Positions 60,320 to 64,000 of a stretch of DNA of 64,000 nucleotides are shown here, in pieces. The stretch spans positions 1 to 64,000 of the forward strand of contig DATHNE010000009.1 of NCBI GenBank assembly GCA_035486355.1. The letters run 5' to 3'. The notes under the pieces are model-generated. The model did no database searches. It saw only the letters and a program-made list of their open reading frames with translations, and was not told the DNA's origin. Both the position numbers and the translations under genes were made by a program. The stretch is from Palsa-883 sp035486355 (GTDB lineage: Bacteria > Pseudomonadota > Alphaproteobacteria > Acetobacterales > Acetobacteraceae). Within the stretch, counting starts at the first letter, position 1, and each line of letters begins with the position of its first letter.

Positions 60320-61761
60320 GACCCCGTCCCGCGCTGCTGACCGCCCTCTGGCTCACGGCTTGCACGGTCGGCCCGGACTACAAACGTCCGGACGCGCCGG
60401 TGCCAGTTGCCTACAAAGAGCTGGCCGGTTGGAAACCCGCCACGCCGAGTGACGGCACTGACCGCGGCGCGTGGTGGTCGATCTACCGCGATCCGGAGCT
60501 GGACCGATTGGAACGCGAGGTCGCGATCTCCAACCAGAATGTCAAATCCTTTGAGGCCGCCTATCGAGCCGCAACGGCTCTGGTGCGGGAGACGCAGGCC
60601 GGATTGTTCCCGACATTGGGCCTGACGTCGAGTGCGACACGCAGCCGGTCTGGCGGCGGCGTGTCGTCGGCCGGTAGCGCACTTGGCGGTCCACGCACCG
60701 ACTACACCGTCGAAGGCAGCGCGTCTTGGACACCGGATTTCTGGGGCAAAATCCGCCGCCAGGTCGAGAGCAATGTGGCGGCAGCGCAGGTCAGCGCAGC
60801 CGATCTGGCGAATGCGTTGCTGTCGGCGCAGGGCACGCTGGCGACTGCCTACATCAATCTGCACTACGAGGATTCGCTGCAACAACTGCTGACGCAGACA
60901 GTGGCGGAATACCAGCGCTCACTCACCATTACGGAAAACCAATATCACGCCGGCACGGCGTCAAGCTCGGATTACGTCACCGCACTGGCGCAGTTGCAGA
61001 GCACGCAGGCGCAGCTTGTCGCGGTGGGCGTGCAACGGGGTCAGTTCGAACACGCGATCGCGATACTGACCGGGCATCCCCCTGCCGACCTGACCATCCC
61101 GGTGGCCACGCTGGCGCGAGCCGTGCCGGTGATGCCAACTGGTGTCCCTTCCGCCCTGCTCGAGCGGCGACCCGATATCGCCGCGGCCGAACGAGCGATG
61201 CAGCAGGAAAATGCCCTGATTGGCGTCGCGGTGTCGGCGTACTATCCGGACATTTCGCTGACAGCGCTTGGGGGATTCGCTGGCAATCCCTTGTCCCAGC
61301 TCTTCACCACCGCGAGCAGTGTTTGGTCACTCGGCGCGTCAGCGGCAGAAACAGTGTTCGATGCCGGTGCGCGCACCGCTGCGGTTGAGGCGGCACGCGC
61401 GACATACGACCAATCGGTCGCGACCTATCGCCAGACAGTGCTGACGGCGTTCCAGCAGGTCGAGGATGAGCTGGTGGCGCTGCGCGTGCTGGAGCAGCAG
61501 GCGGCAGTTGAAACGCAGGCGGTCGCATCGACCCGGCGCGCGGTAGAAGTCGCACTGAACGCGTATCGCGCTGGCACGACGGCGTACACCTCTGTCGTTG
61601 TCGAGCAGGCATTGCTGCTAAGCGACGAAGAGACCGCGCTGGTGATTCAACAATCGCGATTGGTGGCGAGTGTCACGTTGATTCAGGCGTTGGGCGGAGG
61701 ATGGCAGGCGAGCGACCTGCCGCAGGATTTCACCATCAAGCCGTCGCAATTGGTGCCGTAG
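60316..61761 (+). CDS. Outer-membrane efflux channel (NodT/OprM family lipoprotein)
   Basis: 481-residue TolC-like outer-membrane factor. The short leader ends in the lipobox LTAC (residues 12-15), so the mature Cys is lipidated. GPDYKRPDAPVP is the usual segment after it. The first coiled-coil/strand repeat includes WWSIYRDPELDRLEREVAISNQNVKSFEAAYRAA, the middle has YEDSLQQLLTQTVAEYQRS, and LERRPDIAAAERAMQQENALIGVAVSAYYPDISL starts the second repeat. The start ATG overlaps the RND stop. It completes the tripartite pump. Confidence 0.92.
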   Translation: MRPRPALLTALWLTACTVGPDYKRPDAPVPVAYKELAGWKPATPSDGTDRGAWWSIYRDPELDRLEREVAISNQNVKSFEAAYRAATALVRETQAGLFPTLGLTSSATRSRSGGGVSSAGSALGGPRTDYTVEGSASWTPDFWGKIRRQVESNVAAAQVSAADLANALLSAQGTLATAYINLHYEDSLQQLLTQTVAEYQRSLTITENQYHAGTASSSDYVTALAQLQSTQAQLVAVGVQRGQFEHAIAILTGHPPADLTIPVATLARAVPVMPTGVPSALLERRPDIAAAERAMQQENALIGVAVSAYYPDISLTALGGFAGNPLSQLFTTASSVWSLGASAAETVFDAGARTAAVEAARATYDQSVATYRQTVLTAFQQVEDELVALRVLEQQAAVETQAVASTRRAVEVALNAYRAGTTAYTSVVVEQALLLSDEETALVIQQSRLVASVTLIQALGGGWQASDLPQDFTIKPSQLVP

Positions 61762-61771
61762 AGACCGTCCG

Positions 61772-62962
61772 TCAGAGGTTGAGCGCGGCAACACCCGGAA
61801 GGCTCTTGCCTTCCAACCATTCCAGGAAGGCACCGCCCGCGGTGGAGACATAGCTCATCGCATCGATGACACCGGCGTGGCGCAGGGCGGAGACGGTGTC
61901 GCCCCCGCCGGCAACGCTACGTAGCGCGCCAGATTTCGTTGCCGCAGCGACGGCTTTGGCGAATGCGGTGGTGGCGGCATCGAATGGCGGGGTTTCGAAG
62001 GCGCCGAGCGGCCCGTTCCAGACCAGCGTCTTGACCCCGGACAGTTTGCCGACAAGCTGCGCGACCGTTCCTGGACCAACGTCAAGGATCATGGCCGCGG
62101 CGGGTACTGCGTCCGCACGGACGATTTGTGTGGGCGGATTCGGCTTAAACTCCGTCGCCACCACGGCATCGGTCGGCAATATCAGCTCGCAACCAGATGA
62201 TTTCGCCTGTGCCAGAACGTCGCGCGCGGTGCCGTGCATCTCGGCCTCCTGCAGCGATTTGCCGATGGCGATCCCCTCGGCGGCAAGAAAGGTGTTGGCC
62301 ATTGCGCCGGCGATCACCAGCACGTTCACCTTGCTGATCAGATTGCCGAGCAACTCCAGCTTGGTGGACACCTTTGCGCCGCCAACAATTGCCATCACCG
62401 GGCGCTGCGGGTTGCCCAGCGCCGCATCCAGCGCCTCGAGCTCCGCCTGCATCAGGCGGCCTGCATAGGCTGGCAGCAGATGGGCCACGCCCTCGGTGCT
62501 GGCATGGGCACGATGCGCGGTCGAGAATGCATCGTTGACATAAAGGTCGGCGAGCTTGGCCAGTTCAGCAGCGAAGGCCGGATCGTTCTTCTCCTCCTCG
62601 GCGTGATAGCGCGTGTTCTCCAACACCAGCACGTCGCCCTTCGCCATGCGCTCGACGGCCTGCTGCGCCGGGACACCGATACAATTCTCGGCAAAGCGCA
62701 CACGCTGGCCAAGCACTTGACCTAGAGCCGTTGCGACGGGACCAAGCGACATCTCCGGCACGCGCTTGCCCTTCGGGCGATCGAAGTGCGAGCACACGAT
62801 GACCTTGGCGCTCTTGCTGGCCAGCTCGCGGATGGTTGGCGACAGTCGTTCGATGCGGGTCAAATCAGTGATTTTGCCCTCGCGGACGGGCACATTGAGG
62901 TCAGCACGCAGCAGCACGCGCTTGCCGGAGACGTCGAGGGAATCGAGGGTGCGGAAGGGCAT
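61772..62962 (-). CDS. pgk: Phosphoglycerate kinase
   Basis: 396-residue glycolytic/Calvin-cycle kinase transferring phosphate from 1,3-bisphosphoglycerate to ADP. The substrate motif is RADLNVPVREGK near residue 18, HFDRPKGKRVPEMSL lies near 58, GGAKVSTKLELLGNL near 195, NGPLGAFETPPFD near 325 and the nucleotide loop VAGGGDTVSAL near 355. The ATG at 62962 gives the standard length. It follows gap across a 140-bp gap filled with palindromic repeats. Convergent with the efflux channel gene (10 nt). Confidence 0.96.
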   Translation of the reverse strand: MPFRTLDSLDVSGKRVLLRADLNVPVREGKITDLTRIERLSPTIRELASKSAKVIVCSHFDRPKGKRVPEMSLGPVATALGQVLGQRVRFAENCIGVPAQQAVERMAKGDVLVLENTRYHAEEEKNDPAFAAELAKLADLYVNDAFSTAHRAHASTEGVAHLLPAYAGRLMQAELEALDAALGNPQRPVMAIVGGAKVSTKLELLGNLISKVNVLVIAGAMANTFLAAEGIAIGKSLQEAEMHGTARDVLAQAKSSGCELILPTDAVVATEFKPNPPTQIVRADAVPAAAMILDVGPGTVAQLVGKLSGVKTLVWNGPLGAFETPPFDAATTAFAKAVAAATKSGALRSVAGGGDTVSALRHAGVIDAMSYVSTAGGAFLEWLEGKSLPGVAALNL

Positions 62963-62978
62963 GGGGGCATTCCTTCGC

Positions 62979-63097
62979 CTCTCCCGTGCGCGGGGAGGTC
63001 GGCGAGTGGAGCGACACGGGTGAGGGTGGCACATGCGTCACGACCCTCACCCGCCATCACGCCGCTCGCCGATCTCTCTTGCGTAGCGGGAGAGGTG
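62979..63097. repeat. Two inverted copies of the CCTCTCCC/GGGTGAGGG repeat between gap and pgk
   Basis: Unit one (about 62979-63027) reads from CCTCTCCCGTGCGCGGGGAG through GGCGAGTGGAGCGACACGGG to GTGAGGGT. Unit two (about 63043-63097) is its inverted, diverged copy (ACCCTCACCC ... GCCGCTCGCCGA ... GCGGGAGAGG). The arrangement could fold into a long imperfect stem in the gap-pgk transcript. It is the same family as the copies at 12276, 14330 and 19395. Confidence 0.6.
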
Positions 63098-63102
63098 TAC
63101 TG

Positions 63103-64000
63103 TCAGAGGCTCCCGAACAGCGCGGCGGTGTCAGACATGCGATTGGAGAAGCCCCACTCGTTGTCGTACCAGCCCATCACGCGGACCATCGCGCCATCGA
63201 CGACGGCGGTCTGGGTCGCGTCGAAGGTGCAGGAGGCCGGGCAGTGATTGAAGTCGACGCTGACCAGCGGCGTGGTGTTGTAGTCCAAGATCCCCTTCAG
63301 CTCGCCCTTCGACGCATCCTGGAACGCCGCGTTGATCTCGTCCTTGGTCGGCGTGGTCTTCAGGTTCACGTCCAGCGACACCAGCGAAACGTTTGGCGTC
63401 GGAATGCGGATGGCAGTGCCATCCAATTTGCCCTTCAGCTCCGGCATTACCAGCCCCACCGCGCGCGCCGCACCGGTTGAGGTTGGGATCGCCGAGACCG
63501 CGGCCGCTCGTGCGCGGTGCAAGTCCTTGTGCAACGTATCGACGGTGTTCTGATCGCCGGTATAGGCGTGGATCGTCACCATATAGCCGCGCAGGATGCC
63601 GTACCGGTCGTGCAACACCTTCGCCATCGGCGCCAGGCAGTTGGTGGTGCAGGACGCATTGGACACCACCGTCATGTCCTTGGTCAGCGTCTTGTGGTTC
63701 ACGCCATAGACAATGGTGGCATCCACGTCATCGGCCGGCGCAGAAATCAACACCTTGCGCGCGCCGGCACGCAGCAGCGCCGACGCCTTTTCCTTGCTGG
63801 TGAAGATGCCGGTGCATTCCAGTGCCACATCGACACCCTGATACGGCACCTTGGTTGGATCGCGCTCAGCCGATACCTTGATCGGGCCGTAGACCTTGCC
63901 GTTGTGGCGCACCGTGATGGTGTCGCCCTCGACCTCGAGCTGACCGGGGAAGCGGCCATGCACGCTGTCATACGCGAACAGATGCGCGTTGGCCTGCACG
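63103..64000 (-). CDS. gap: Glyceraldehyde-3-phosphate dehydrogenase, C-terminal part (cut by window end)
   Basis: About 298 residues of type I GAPDH. The N-terminal dinucleotide strand lies outside the window; the readable part starts in AYDSVHGRFPG. The active-site Cys is in SNASCTTNCLAP near residue 112 of the visible part. The NTVDTLHKDLHRARAAAVSAIPTSTGAARAVG loop, GTAIRIPTPNVSLVSL and WYDNEWGFSNRM complete the signature. Gap-pgk order is classical for alphaproteobacteria. Its coenzyme preference cannot be judged without the N-terminus. Confidence 0.95.
   Translation of the reverse strand, partial: VQANAHLFAYDSVHGRFPGQLEVEGDTITVRHNGKVYGPIKVSAERDPTKVPYQGVDVALECTGIFTSKEKASALLRAGARKVLISAPADDVDATIVYGVNHKTLTKDMTVVSNASCTTNCLAPMAKVLHDRYGILRGYMVTIHAYTGDQNTVDTLHKDLHRARAAAVSAIPTSTGAARAVGLVMPELKGKLDGTAIRIPTPNVSLVSLDVNLKTTPTKDEINAAFQDASKGELKGILDYNTTPLVSVDFNHCPASCTFDATQTAVVDGAMVRVMGWYDNEWGFSNRMSDTAALFGSL

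Noticed and set aside
1..64000. CRISPR arrays, tRNA/rRNA genes, insertion-sequence transposases, integrases, prophage genes
   Set aside because: No regularly spaced direct repeats, no cloverleaf-like segments in the short intergenic gaps, and no transposase or integrase motifs were found on either strand.

Overview
The window reads as chromosome of a high-GC alphaproteobacterium, most likely an Acetobacteraceae (Rhodospirillales) relative. The basis is the tlyA / ispH / hpnH (hopanoid) neighbourhood, a gap-pgk glycolytic pair, very high coding density with many 4-nt GTGA/ATGA gene overlaps, frequent GTG and TTG starts, and dispersed CCCTCTCCC/GGGAGAGGG palindromic repeats. The family placement is inference. 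No tRNA, rRNA, CRISPR array, transposase or phage gene was seen.

Layout. 1-4.6 kb (minus): a truncated chromate transporter, an orphan PhnD-type binding protein, and a coupled SDR-amidase pair with a 4HBT thioesterase. 4.7-7.8 kb: copC-copD and a convergent orphan sensor histidine kinase. 7.9-12.3 kb: an M20 N-carbamoyl amino-acid/allantoate hydrolase, tlyA, and divergent ispH-hpnH. 12.3-18 kb (minus): a tightly overlapping CO-dehydrogenase-like molybdenum hydroxylase operon (large, medium, and a small subunit fused to CoxG), followed by a frameshifted marR and a D-2-hydroxyacid dehydrogenase. 18-36.5 kb: an island of nitrogen-compound catabolism. It holds three amidohydrolases, two polar amino-acid ABC transporters, a DUF1989 protein, a 2-oxoglutarate/Fe(II) oxygenase, two LLM flavin monooxygenases, an HpaB-like FADH2 monooxygenase and two ureohydrolases (agmatinase fold). 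36.5-41.4 kb (minus): a tauD-potDABC operon. 41.5-52.5 kb: an MFS carrier, two paralogous Liv-type binding proteins with livHMGF, and a dadA / Asp-Glu racemase pair. 52.7-61.8 kb: an MdtABC-type tandem RND pump with an outer-membrane channel. 61.8-64 kb (minus): gap (truncated by the window end) and pgk.

How it works together. The 13-52 kb stretch looks like a scavenging island. At least five uptake systems bring in nitrogenous organic solutes, and a bench of hydrolases and oxygenases releases amino or guanidino nitrogen and carbon skeletons. Gene order gives the best specificity clue. A ureohydrolase heads an ABC-importer operon and is divergent from an LLM monooxygenase / 2OG-oxygenase operon. 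A second ureohydrolase is the last gene of an HpaB-like / LLM monooxygenase operon. A DUF1989 protein, a family that includes carboxyguanidine deiminase subunits, lies alongside. This suggests oxidative dismantling of guanidino compounds, but the substrate is not shown by sequence.

The most unusual signals are these. A 20-bp palindrome, ATCGTCAG-N4-CTGACGAT, occurs at three places, two of them exactly 29 nt upstream of a start codon. A CoxS-CoxG fusion has a linker encoded by a dispersed repeat. The marR gene has lost one G in a homopolymer. Both Liv binding-protein paralogs start at TTG, are equal in length, and are each followed by a strong GC hairpin. One RND pump subunit carries a ~60-residue low-complexity insertion.
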